NCBI GenBank assembly: GCA_937877545.1
Contig: CALFJE010000158.1
Location: 1-12,653, forward strand
Length of the DNA stretch: 12,653 nt
From: an uncultured Selenomonadales bacterium
Lineage (GTDB): Bacteria > Bacillota > Negativicutes > Selenomonadales > Selenomonadaceae
Direction of reading: 5' to 3'
Shown here: positions 1 through 12,100 of the stretch, piece after piece
Position numbering within the stretch: the stretch's first letter is position 1
Layout: each line of letters begins with the position of its first letter
Translations under genes and position numbers: made by a program
The notes under the pieces: model-generated
What the model saw: only the letters and a program-made list of their open reading frames with translations
Databases searched by the model: none
What the model was told of the DNA's origin: nothing

Positions 1-2
1 CT

Positions 3-182
3 GTCAACGTAACCGACGGCTCCGACCTCATCAGCTTGGCGAGCGGCTTGACGGGCAGTATCTCGTTCGTGGGCTTCGGCACGGACGACAAGATTGTCGG
101 TCTCAACGGTTCTCTGTCCATAGTCGACGACAACAGCAAAGCCATCAAAGTCGGCAACCTTACAATCTTCGGTCTCAGTTGG
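3..182 (+). repeat. RTX-like module 0 (C-terminal part only)
   Basis: The window opens inside an RTX-like module. The residues read V-N-V-T-D-G-S-D-L-I-S, a degenerate nonapeptide, then the F-G-T-D-D-K-I-V-G segment and the closing strand I-K-V-G-N-L-T-I-F-G-L-S-W. The same V-N-V-T-D-G-S-D stretch recurs in the module at 5880-6260. The F anchor of the next beta unit follows 133 bp after the module end, as it does after most other modules. Confidence 0.75.
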
Positions 183-3100
183 GGCGCAGGTACAAGTGCT
201 TGGTTCGGCGGCGGAAGCACGCTCGGATATAAGGCACAAAATATCGTTTATGCCTCACTGTCCAACGGCTCCCTCACTACCGACGCGATGACGACGCTTG
301 GCGGCTCCACCATCTTCACGATTAGCGGCTTGAGCACCGGTATCGACGCGGCGAGCGCAAGTACTTGGATGCCGATTGAAGGCAAGACGATAACTATCGG
401 CATGTCGGCATTGAATGGCGCGGCAAGCACTACTATCACGCTTACCAACGTTGCTAACGCCGGCTATTCGTTTGCCTTTGATACCACGACGGCGGGCTAC
501 AGTGTCGCAACGGAAGCGAAAGACAATCCGCATTGGCAATACGTTGGCACAACCGCCTCGTTCTTGTCGGCTGCTAAAGAGGCGTATTACACCCTCGGCA
601 ATAACAGCACCGTTATCAATTACATGGCTTCGGTTCTCGGCGCAAGCGCGGTTATCCTCAGCGGCATAAGCGCAAACGCATTGACGAATCCGACCAACGA
701 CAAAGTTGTCAGCTTGACCAATGCGAACTTCAGCGGCACGAGTGCTTCTATCGTCAGCAATGCGGGCGGCTACAGCTTCAGCTTGAGCGGCGCGTTCACG
801 AGTCTGTTCACGTTCAACGGCAGTGCAAGCGCGGACGTTATCAGCGTCAACGGCTCCAACTTGACTGTCAACGGTCAGGGCGGCAACGACACGATTAAGT
901 TGCTCGGCGGCACGAGCGTCACGATTGACGTAACCACAGACGATGACACGATTGACGTTACCGGCTTCAGCGGCGCGTTCACGGTCAGCGGCTTCAGTTC
1001 GGGCGATCAGATTACGGGCTTGAACGGCGGCTCGATGTCTCTGGTTCAGGGCAAAGACGCCATTCAGATTGGCAACGTGACAATCTACGGCTTGAGCTTC
1101 GCTAACGTCGCTGGCAAGTTCCAAACGGGCACAGTCAGCAACACCCTCGACTATATCGGTCAGCGTACGGTTGACGCCACGCTTAGCAACGGCACGCTCA
1201 GCTACGGCACGACGACGCTTGGCGGCTCCACCATCTTCACGATTACGGGTATCAGCTCGACGGACGGCGTAGGCTATTCGGGCACCGGCACGGTTGTCAC
1301 TCTTGGCGCGTCGGCTCTCGCGGGCTTGTCTACTGCTGCGGCAGGCAGCTCTATTGCCATAAACAACATCTACATGTTCAGCTTGAGCGGCGTCGATACG
1401 GCGGCAGGCAGTACGTCCAAGTGGGTAACGACGGGCGGGACGTTCTCGTTCATGACGGGTATCTCAACGGCGTACTTCAGTGGTAGCGGCACTTCGGTTA
1501 TCAATTACGTCGGCGAGCAGGGCGGCACGAGCCAAGTTATCCTCAGCGGCATTAAGAGCGGCGCAAGCTTGGCGGCTCCGACGGAGGCAAAAGTTATCGG
1601 CTTGAGCGCGGGCGACTTCAACAATACGGGCGTAACCGTCACCGAAAATGCGCTTAAGTATTCGTTCAGCTTGAGCGGCACGTTCACGAGCGGCATGAGC
1701 TTTACGGGCACCGCAGATGCCGACACGATAACCAACGCGGGCACGAGCCTTGCAATCTACGGCATGAGCGGCGCGGACAGCATCACCAACACCGGCAACT
1801 ACGCCACGATTTACGGCGGCGAAGACAACGACACAATCAACGTCTTCGGCGGCAACAATGTCCTCGTCAACGGCGGTTCGGGTGCCGACTATATCAGCCT
1901 GTCGGGTATCGGCTCCAATCTCAACATTACCCTCGGCGACGGCGCAGATAGCATCGACGTCACCAATTTGACGGGCAATGTCAGCTTCTCGATTGCAGAC
2001 TTCACGGCGGAAGACAGAATCGTCGGCGTCAGCAGCGGTTTGACACTCACGACCCTTGAAGGCGGCGGCATTAAAGTCGGCAGCTTGAGTATCTACGGCA
2101 TCAACAGCGTTGTTGAGACGACTTACGGCGTATCGGCGGCGACGGGCGGCTTCAGCTACATGACCTGGAAGACGGCGGGCGCAAGCCTCAGCGACAGCCA
2201 AATCACTTTGAAAGACGCTACCGACAACGCCAAGCAAAATGTCTTCACGCTCAGCGGCTTAAGCGAAGGTTTGACGTTCAACTTCGACGGCACCAGTGCT
2301 GTCACCGCAGGCGGCTCGACGATAGCGATTATCGGCGCAAGCACAGTCACGTTGACGGAAGACGTCTTCAAGAACGCAAGCGGCTCGCAAATTACCCTCA
2401 CCCGCGGCACGGGCACGAACTACAGTCTCAGCCTCGCCGACGCTCTCGACCGTTACAATGCGGCGGGCTACGCTTCAGTCTTCGCGGCGGGCAGCACGAG
2501 CACGAGCTACATCTACACGGCGGCAGGCAACAGCGGCGGCTATAAAGTTACCGGCGACACGGTTGCGACGAGCTACTCGGCGACGGGCGGTCAGTCCTTC
2601 ACGATTGAAGGCTTGAAGAGCAGCTTGAGCACGGCGTTCGCTACCTACTTCGCGATTGACGGCAACAGCACGGTCACGCTTACGGGCGTCAGTGCGCTGA
2701 ACATGGGCGACACGACGGCGACGTTCACCTTCACCAGCAACTACTATTCGCTCAGCCTCGCGCAAGAATTCAACGCGGCACAGAGTGCTCCGACGATAGC
2801 GGCAAGCTTCGCGGGCACGGGCGGCTCCTACACCTTCGAGGCGGCGCACAGCGGTGTTTACACGTCGAGCGAATCGAGCAACTACACCTATCACGCGGAA
2901 GCCACAGCCGAAACGTTCAGTCTCAGCGGCTTGAATACGACCGGCGGATTGAGCCTCAGCGGTACCAACATCATGTCGGGTAACGAAGTTATCGGCACGC
3001 TCAGCGGCACGTCTATCACGCTCAACAACAAGGCTTGGGCTGAAAGCGCGACTATTACGTTCAACGGCGACACCGACGGCAACGGCACGGCTTACAAGTT

Positions 3101-6100
3101 GGCGAATCCGAAGGCTCTCGGCTCAAGTGCGGCGGCATTCTACGGCGCAAGCGGCACGTTCAGCTACTGGGCTACAGGCTCGTACTCCGTGGGCGGCTTC
3201 AGCATGGTCGGTTCCGAGTCCAACGCCACTTACACGTGGATTGGCGCAACGTCTGCGGCATTCCAGCTCAGCGGCTTGAGCAACACGGTCACGACGAGCG
3301 ACGTCACGGGCTATGCTACGGTAAGCGGCAGTGCGGTCACGTTGGGCGAATCGGCATTCGCGGGCGTCAACACGATAACCCTCAAAGACACCAACAGCAC
3401 CGACAATGTCGAATACAAGTTGGGTCTCGGCACGCTCAGCAACGTCGAAACCATCAATGAGACGCTCTCTGCAATAACGGGCGGCTACCGCTATCAGGCA
3501 AGCGGCAGGACTGCAGGCTACAGCCTCGCGGGTAACAGCTTGTCCATCACGAAGTATGACGCACAAGAGGGCGGCACGACCTTCACGCTCGGCGGCGACC
3601 TCAAGAGCGGCTTGAGCCTCGGCGACCTCACGGTCGGCGCAAGCGGCGCAGTCACCTTGAACAGCCTCTCGGCACTCAGCAGCAATACGTCGGCACTCGG
3701 CTACTCGGCAACGATTACGCTCACCGACGCGGCGGGCGACGACGTAAACTACAAGTTGAGCTTGGGCTTCGGCACCAGCACGGCGGCACAGTTGGGCGGC
3801 TTCTCGGCTCTCGGCGGCGGCTCCTACACCTTCGCGGCGACGCACTCCGGTGCTTACTACGTAGAGAATCAGACCGGCTCCTCCTTCACCTACTACGCGG
3901 AAGCCAAATATGACACGTTCACTATCAGCGGCTTGACGATGGGCTTAAGCTCTATCAACGTCAGCGGCACTTCGGTCACGTTGATAGACAGCGATTTGGC
4001 TAAGTCGGGTTCGATAGTCTTCAAGGCAGTTGACGGCGACGGCAACGGCACGTATTACACGCTGGCGAATCCGTTGGCACTCGGCTCGACCTCGCAAGCG
4101 TTCTACGGTTCAAGCGGCACGTTCGGCTACTGGAAGGAAGGCTCTGCGTCGGTCGGCGGCTACAGCGTCACGGACGGCGCGGCAGGTACCTCCTCTGTCA
4201 CCTACACGTGGCAAGACAGCGTTGCGGCGGCGTTCACGATCAGCGGCTTGTCCACGACGATTAGCGGCTTGACTATCAGCGGTCAAAGCGTCCTGTCGGG
4301 CGACACGCAGATTGCGAACCTCAGCGGCTCGACCTTCACGTTGAACAAAGAGGCTCTCGACGCAGTAGCAAGCCAAGGTCACAGCGTTGCACTCAGCGGC
4401 GACGGCTACACGTTGACACTCAGCGGCGTTTCCTTGTCCACATACACCGAGAAGGCGGCAGGCTTCAGTGAAGGCACGACCACCTACTACGACGCGATAC
4501 AGGGCGCATACTGGGCAAGCGGCGCGACGAACACATTCACTTACAACCGGGCTACGGGCGGCGAATCGCTCTTCACGATTACCGGCTTGAGCGCAAACGT
4601 GACGCAGTACATCACCGTAAACAAGAGCGCATCGACGGCAACCGTGGGCGAATCGGCACTTGCTGGCTTGGCTGATAAAGCCACCGTTGCGATAACGGGC
4701 GGTTATTCGTTCGTGTTGAGCGGCGTATTGAGCTCGGCGACGGCTTACAAAGCTTGGGCGGAAGTTAAAGCGGACGGCATTGCCTCCTACATGAGCGGCG
4801 CGATGTCTGCTTACTATGAAGGCAACAACTCCTCGCAACTCATCTTCCATGACAAAGTTGCCGGCACAAGCATTATCAAACTCAGTGGCATAAGCGCAGG
4901 CACGACCTTGACTGATCCGACCAATAACGTCGTCAGCTTGACGAAGGATAACTTCGGCACGACGGGCGTCTCGGTTGAGAAAAACGATGGCAATTACACG
5001 TTCAGCTTGAGCGGCACGTTCACGAGCGGAATGAGCTTTACGGGCACCGCAGATGCCGACACCATCACCAATGCCGGCAACAACATTGCGATTAACGGCG
5101 GCTCCGGCGCGGATCTCATTAACCTCCTCGCGGGCGGCACGGGCGTCTCGGTCACCGGCGGCGACGGCAATGATACGGTCAGCGTTGCAAGCGGCGTGAC
5201 GGCGTTCACGTTCACCGACTTCACTGAAGGCGACTTCATTGCAGGCGTCACGGGCACGATTTCGGGCATCAGCGGCGGTATCCAAGTCGGCGGCGTCACA
5301 ATTAACGGCATCGACAACTTCGGCGAAACCACCTACGGCTTGAACGTAGACGGCACGAGCAGTGTCATCTATAAGAGCTGGACGACGTCGGGCGCGTACA
5401 CGGTCGAGGGCGGTCTCTCCTACAGAACCGGCACCGCCGATACGGCTACGTTGTTCACGATAGCGGGCTTGACGACGACGGAAGGCATAAGCGTTGTTGG
5501 CACGACGGTCACGATAGGCTTGTCGGCACTGAAAGGCTTGACGGAAGGCTCCGTTGCCTCGATAACGGGCGGCGACGGCTTCACGTTCGCATTGGGCGAA
5601 AGCACCGCAATTGTGTCGTACAGCGCGGGTTGGAGACTTGACGGCAACAAGGCAAGTTACGGCTCCGGCTCCAGCAGCGAAGGCTACCTCTACAAGCCCA
5701 CGGATAAGACAATCACGCACGTCGCGGCGCAAGGTTCCTCGGCGACTTATGTCGTACTCGACGGCATAAAGAACACAGGCGGACTCTCGTTCGCAGACGC
5801 CTCTACGCTTGAAATTAACGCGACGACGGCATTGTCCGGCGCGAGCAGTGCAATTGTGGTCGAAAGCAACGAGCGCGGCTACAAGTTCAAGCTGACGGGC
5901 GACTTCCACGGCTCGACGTTCACGGGCATGTCCACGACCGACGTTATCGAAATCGTAAGCAACGGCTCGAACTTGACAATCCTTGGCATGAGCGGCGCGG
6001 ACGAAATCACCAGCAGCGGCAACTCCGTGGCGATTAACGCGGGTGCAGGTGCCAATAAGATTACCCTCAACGGCGGTACGGGTGTCACGGTCAACGTAAC

Positions 6101-9100
6101 CGACGGCTCCGACATAATCAACGTCAACGGCATCTCGGCGTTCACGGTTGAAGGCTTCGGCGACGACGACACGATAGCGGGCGTCAAGGACAGCCTCAGC
6201 GTTGGCACGGCTTCCAACATCGTAACGGTCGGCGACTTGACGATAACCGGCATCAGCTGGACGGGCGGCAGCTACGCCTGGACGGATGTTGTGTCTAACG
6301 GCGCGTCCTACTACGAAGTCAACACTATTAACGCGAGCGTCAACGGTTCGCAAATCGTTGCGGGCACCACGACGGTTGCAGGCGCGACGCAGTTCACGTT
6401 GACGGGTATCAGCGCAATTGACAACAACGCGATAAGCGGCACGGTCGTGACAATCGGCACTGCGAACGTAGCGGGCGAGAGCATAGTGCTCATCGGCGAC
6501 AGCGCATACAGCTTGTTACTCGACAGCAACGTTGCGGGCGTGAGCAACATTGATGCACACTTCGGCGAACTCACCGACACGAAGGCGACCTACTATAGCG
6601 CATCGAGCACGGCGGGCTACTCGCAGGCAAGCGACACGCAGATTGACTTCATCGCGGCGGTTGGCGCGTCGGCATTGTTCGGACTCAGCGGCATAGCGGG
6701 CACGAGCGACATCACGGTCGGCGGCACGACGGTCACGATAGGCTTGTCGGCACTCAACGGTCAGGATGTCACCTTCACGGCTGGCGGCTCCACTTACGAG
6801 TTGGCGTTGGCGGCGGGTATCTCCAATGCAACATACACCGAGGCGACGTTCGGCACAGTCGAGAACAACAGCGTCAGCTACTTCGATAAGTGGAACACTG
6901 CAGGCTACTCGTTGACGAACAATAACGACACCATCGAATACACGGCGGCGGTCGCTAAAGAAGCGTTGTTCACGTTGACGGGCATCTCGACGATAACCAA
7001 CGACGCGTTGAGCGGCAAGGTCGTGACAATCGGCGAGGCGAACGTTGCGAGCATGAGCATCGTCCTCAGCGGCGACAGCGCATACAGCTTGAAACTCGAC
7101 AGCAACGTTGCAGGCGTGAGCAACATCGGCGCACACTTCGGCGCACTCACCGACACGAAGGCGACCTATTACAGCGAATCGAGCACGGCGGGCTACTCCA
7201 AGGCAAGCAACACGCAGATTAACTTCATCGCGGCGGTTGGCGCGACTGAACTGTTCGGACTCAGCGGCATAGCGGGCACGAGCGACATCACGGTCGGCGA
7301 CAACGTTGTCACGATAGGCTTGTCGGCACTCAACGGTCAGGATGTCACGTTCACGAGCGGTGGCGAAAGCTACGACTTGGCGTTGGCGGCGGGTATCTCC
7401 AATGCAACATACACCGAGGCGACGTTCGGCACAGTCGAGAACAACAGCGTCAGCTACTTCGATAAGTGGAACACTGCAGGCTACTCGTTGACGAACAATA
7501 ACGACACCATCGAATACACGGCGGCGGTCGCTAAAGAAGCGTTGTTCACGTTGACGGGTATCAGCGCGATAACCAACGACGCCCTCAGCGGCACGACGGT
7601 AACAATCGGCAAGGCTAACGTAGCGGGCTTGAGCATAGCGATAAGCGGCGGCTCCTACACGTTGGCACTGGGCACCGATGTTGATACTGTCCGCACGATT
7701 GGCGGCTACCTCGGCGAACTCTCCGGCGGCAAGGTCAGCTACATGTCCGAATCGAGCACGGCGGGCTACTCCGCAGTTGACAGCACGCATATCAGCTTCA
7801 TAGCGGCGCAGAGTGCGACTGAAGTGTTCAACCTCGACGGCGTCAAGTCGGCGGACGGCATAAGCGTTGGCACCAACGTTGTAACGCTCGGCGCGGCGGC
7901 ACTTGGCACGTCTTCCGTCACGCTCACGAACGCGGAAGGCAAGAGTTACACGTTGGCACTCAGCGGCGTGGCGCAGTCTGCGGCAACTTACGACACCTGG
8001 ACGATTGACGGCAACGCCAAGTACATGACGGGAGCCTACAGCGCGTACTTCAACCTCGACGACGCTCAGAGGGTTGCCTCCTACATGAGCAGCTTCGCGG
8101 GCAACAAAGAGATTGAACTCAGCGGCATAGGCAACTCTGCAGGCTTGACGGTGGACGGCAAGGTTGTCAGCTTGACTGCGGCGAACTTCGCAAACGGCAG
8201 TGCTTCAATCGTCTTCAACAAGGATAACAGCTACAGCTTCAGCTTGAGCGGCACGCTTACCGGCAAGACGTTTAACGGCACGAGCGCGGCGGACACCATA
8301 ACGGCGGCAGGCACGGGCTTGACGGTGGACGGCAAGGCTGGCGACGACCTCATCAATGTTGCGGCGGATAATGTCACGGTCACCGGCGGCGACGGCAAGG
8401 ATACGGTCAGCGTTGCAAGCGGCGTGACGGCGTTCACCGTTACAGACTTCGGCGTCGGCGATCTGATTCAAGGTTCGTTCACGGGCGACTTGGTTGCGTT
8501 CGACGGCGGCGCGTCTATCGGCGGCGTGGTTATCAACGGCATTACCGCTGTTGTGGATACCGAGTACACGTTGCAAGGCGGCAACAGTGTTGTTTATCAG
8601 AGCAGGTCAACTTCGGGCGCGTACACGGTCGCGGGCGGCATTTCCTACACTTCCGCAATCGGCACTTGGGGCAATGTGTTCACGATTAGCGGCTTGACTG
8701 CAACGGGCGGCATTTCGGTCAACAAAGACGCCAAGACGGTCACCTTCAAGAGTGAGGCATTTACAAACTATACGCAGTCCGGCGCATTCGCAACCATTTC
8801 GGGCGGCAACGATTACACGTTCAAACTCGATGACGGTATGGCTCCTGTCTACAACGTCGACGGCTGGCAAATGAACGGCTCCTCAACTGCGGTCTACAAG
8901 ACGAGCGGCGTAAGCACGGCAGGCTATCAGTTCGACGACACCGGCAAGATAATCAGCTACATCACGACTTCAAGCGAATCCTCCGCTTTGATGGTGATTG
9001 ACGGCATTACAACCGTTGCAGGACTCTCCTTGCTTACGAATTCGACTACAGCCACGGTCGGCGCAAGCGCAGTGGGCACCGACGGCGCAACTGTCCAAAG

Positions 9101-12100
9101 CAACCTCGGCAAGTACGCGATTGCTCTGGAAGGCGACTTCAGCGGCAAGACGTTCACGGGCAGCGCGTATGACGATACAATCAGCGTCTTTGGCTCGAAC
9201 GTCACGGTTGGCGGCGGCTCAGGCAACGACAGCTTGGTCGGCAGTTCCAACGATGATGTCTTCGTCTACACGGCGGGCAAAGATACAATCAACGGCTACA
9301 GCACGGGCGATGTTGTCAGCGTCAATTCGGCTATTGCTTCGGCGGCGAGCGGCAACGACGGCTTGACCCTCACCTTCGACGGTATCGACGGCTCTGTCCT
9401 GTTGCAAGGCGCAAATACCGTTACCGTCAACGCAAGCAACGAATCCTACACCGTAACCAAAGATTGGATGATCAGCGGCACAAGCGCGACCCTGTTCGGC
9501 ACCGAGCAGACCTTCGCGATAAGCGGCATAACCTACGTCGACGCAACCAAGGCGATTGACGGCGTTACAATCGATGTCGGTTCGGCAAGCACGACGATTA
9601 ACGTCGGCGCAAGCATGACCGGCTTCACGGTTAAAGACTTCGGCGCGGGCGACGTAATTACGGGCTTCACCGGCACGAGCCTCGCGGAAGACGGCACAAT
9701 CGGCACCTTGAAGATAAGCGGCTTGAGTGTGCAGACGGAAACCAAGGCTTTGATCGGCAACGGCTCCGGCTCGACGGCGACTGTCGTTTACGAAAGCTCG
9801 AAGAATGCGGGTGCTATCCTTGACGGCACAAGCATAACCTACGCGGCGGCTTCGACGGCTAACCTGTTCACAATCACGGGTCTCGGCGATTCGGCGGCTG
9901 TCACGTTCACGGGCGCGAACAGCATGGCGATTAACGTTGCGGCGACTGCACTCAGCGGCGTGACTTATGACATTACGCTTAACGGCGCAGGCTACACCTT
10001 CGACAGCGCAATCAGTCAGTCGGCTGCTAAGGAAGACAAGTGGTCGTTCACGAGCGAATCGGCGTCCTTGCTCAAAGGTGCTTACGAGGCTTACTTCACC
10101 GTCGAAAACAACACGACGATTAAGTACAACGCGGCGGGCTACAGCAACATAGACGTTGCACTCCAAGGCGCGAGCGCGTTCACGGCGGCACCGACAGGCA
10201 AGTCTATCGAAATGACTTCCGCCAACTTCACCGGCAACTCCATGTCAGTCCTCAGCAATGCGGGCAGCTACTCGTTCGCGTTCAGCGGCGCACTCGACGG
10301 CAAGACCTTCCTCGGCAGCACGGGTAACGACGTGATTAACCTCACGGGCAGCTCAGGCTTGACTGTCAACGTCAGCGCAGGCGACGATACCATCAACGTT
10401 GCAAGTAACGTTACGACGTTCACGGTGAACGGCTTCGCGAGCGGCGACAAGATTGCGGGCGTCAGCGGCACCTTCAGCACAGGCTCCGACAGCAACAGCA
10501 TTAAGGTCGGCTCCTTGACAATCGGCGGCATCAGCTGGACGGGCAACGTGTATGATTGGACTACGGGCGGCAACAGCATTTCCTACACCGAAACGCAGAC
10601 GATCAACGCGTTGATTAGCGACAACGAAATTACTGCCGGCACCACCACGCTCCAAGGCGCGACTAAGTTCACGATAACGGGGCTCAGCTCGACGGCGGGC
10701 GTCTCGGTTGGCACAGGCAATATCGTCACCCTCGACGCGGCGGCAGTTGCAGGCAGGACGTCGGATACCATTACTATCAGCGACGGCTACACGCTCAAGT
10801 TGGCGGACGGCATCTATACTCAAGAAACCGCTTTGACGGGCTGGACAATCGAAAACAACACCGCGACCTACATCCTCGGCGGCACCAGTGCTTACTACGC
10901 AGGCGACGGCACCTCGTCCGTAACGTTCAACGCAAGTGTTGCGGGCACCACCAAAGTTGCAATCAGCGGCATAGCGGCGAATGCAAGCTTGGCGGCTCCG
11001 ACGGCGGCTTACGAAGTTGCTTTGACAAATGGCGACTTCAGCGGCAAAGAAGCGAGTATCGTCAGCGCGGGCGCGAGCTACACGTTCAAACTCAGCGGCA
11101 CGTTCGACGGCTTCACGTTCAACGGCACCGACAACGTCGACACCATAACGGCAGACGGCACGGGCTTGACGATTGACGGCAAGGGCGGCAACGACCTCAT
11201 CAAAGTCGCGGGCAACAGCGTAACCGTCAACTTCAAGGACGGCAACGACACTGCCAGCCTCGCAAGCGGCGTGACGAGCTTCACCGTTGAAGACTTCACC
11301 GTCGGCGACAAGATTCAAGGCACGTTCGGTGCTCTGTCCTACAGCGGCAACAACCTCCTCGCGGGCGACGTGACACTCGGCGGCTTTACCCTCACCTCGC
11401 TCAGCGGCATTTGGAGCAATGAAGGCTACAACTACACCGAGCGCAAGACTGTCAACGCGACACTTGACGGCACCAGCAAAATCACTACCGGCACCTCGAC
11501 CTTGACGGGCGGTCAGCTCTTCTCGATTGACGGCTTGAGTGCAGGCGTTAAGAGCTACATCACCGTAGACGAAGGCGCGAAGACGGTAGCCTTGGGTCTG
11601 TCGGCATTGGCGGGCGCGGCGAGCAGCGTTGTACTTACGAGCGACGACTTCACGTTCGTTTTGGGTAGCGACGCTCAGCAACAGCAATCCTCTGTAACCG
11701 GCGCACACTTCGACGGCAACGACTACATGTCGGACAGCAACACGGCAGGCTACTCGCTCAGCGGCGCAAGCAAGATAATCACTCTGAACAAAAACAAGAC
11801 CTCGACTCCGCTCTTCACGTTGACGGGCGTTGCATCTCCGAACGATACCATGGTCAGCGACAATACTGTCACCGTCACGAAGGATCAAATTGCTAGCGGC
11901 GCGACCGAAGTCAAGTTGGAGAACGTGGATAGCGCAAGCTACACGCTCACCTTGACGGGTGTCGTTACCACCGGCACGTCCACGGTATCGGGTGCGTTCG
12001 GCACGGTCAGCAACAACAAGACCACTTACACGCAAACGACCACGACGAACGCTTACTGGACAGCCTCGTCCGACGGCAACACCTACACCAAGACGGCGGA

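Larger units (their letters stand above)
2244..4880 (+). repeat. Long beta-repeat array with dimeric period
   Basis: Anchors of the F-T-[IL]-x-G-L type have their Phe codon at 2244, 2598, 2916, 3261, 3582, 3918, 4233 and 4572, ending at the L-S-G-I anchor at 4881. Successive gaps are 354, 318, 345, 321, 336, 315, 339 and 309 bp: long and short units alternate, so the true tandem unit is a dimer of about 655-663 bp (about 220 residues). No RTX nonapeptide occurs here. Two copies contain a D-x-D-G-N-G loop (3069-3086 and 4032-4049). The array probably arose by repeated duplication of a two-domain block, lengthening the stalk between RTX modules 2 and 3. Confidence 0.75.
6393..8117 (+). repeat. 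Beta-repeat array with 192-residue tandem unit
   Basis: Anchor Phe codons at 6393, 6678, 6969, 7254, 7545 and 7827 give gaps of 285, 291, 285, 291 and 282 bp, then 291 bp to the L-S-G-I anchor at 8118. Units are therefore about 95 and 97 residues in strict alternation. Each carries the order anchor, V-T-I-G strand, a Y-x-L-x-L strand, S/N-T-A-G-Y-S, then I-x-[FY]-x-A-A before the next anchor. Two full dimers are nearly identical (listed separately) and the third is diverged. Confidence 0.85.

Noticed and set aside
4110..6353. 747-codon open frame on the - strand
   Set aside because: It is codon-aligned antisense to the repeat gene, its translation is Arg/Ala/Val-rich with many Cys and no recognisable domain, and it exists because the sense strand rarely uses TTA, CTA or TCA.
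6393..7544. Possible CRISPR array or mobile element because of the direct repeats
   Set aside because: Repeats are long, abutting, in frame and coding, with no short repeat/unique spacer pattern, no terminal inverted repeats and no transposase.
6516..7790. 424-codon - strand frame that appears to contain repeated protein segments
   Set aside because: Its internal repetition is only the mirror of the 576-bp tandem duplication in the sense gene.
8998..9366. 122-codon + strand frame, with shorter ones at 415-669, 3236-3460, 4030-4272 and 11959-12159
   Set aside because: They overlap the main frame in another register, are Arg/Ser/Thr-rich low-complexity translations, and lie within repeat units whose main-frame reading is conserved.
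9219..10166. 315-codon - strand frame, with similar ones at 255-1124, 1464-2237 and 3123-3845
   Set aside because: All are antisense to the continuous + frame, share its codon-bias explanation and show no family resemblance.
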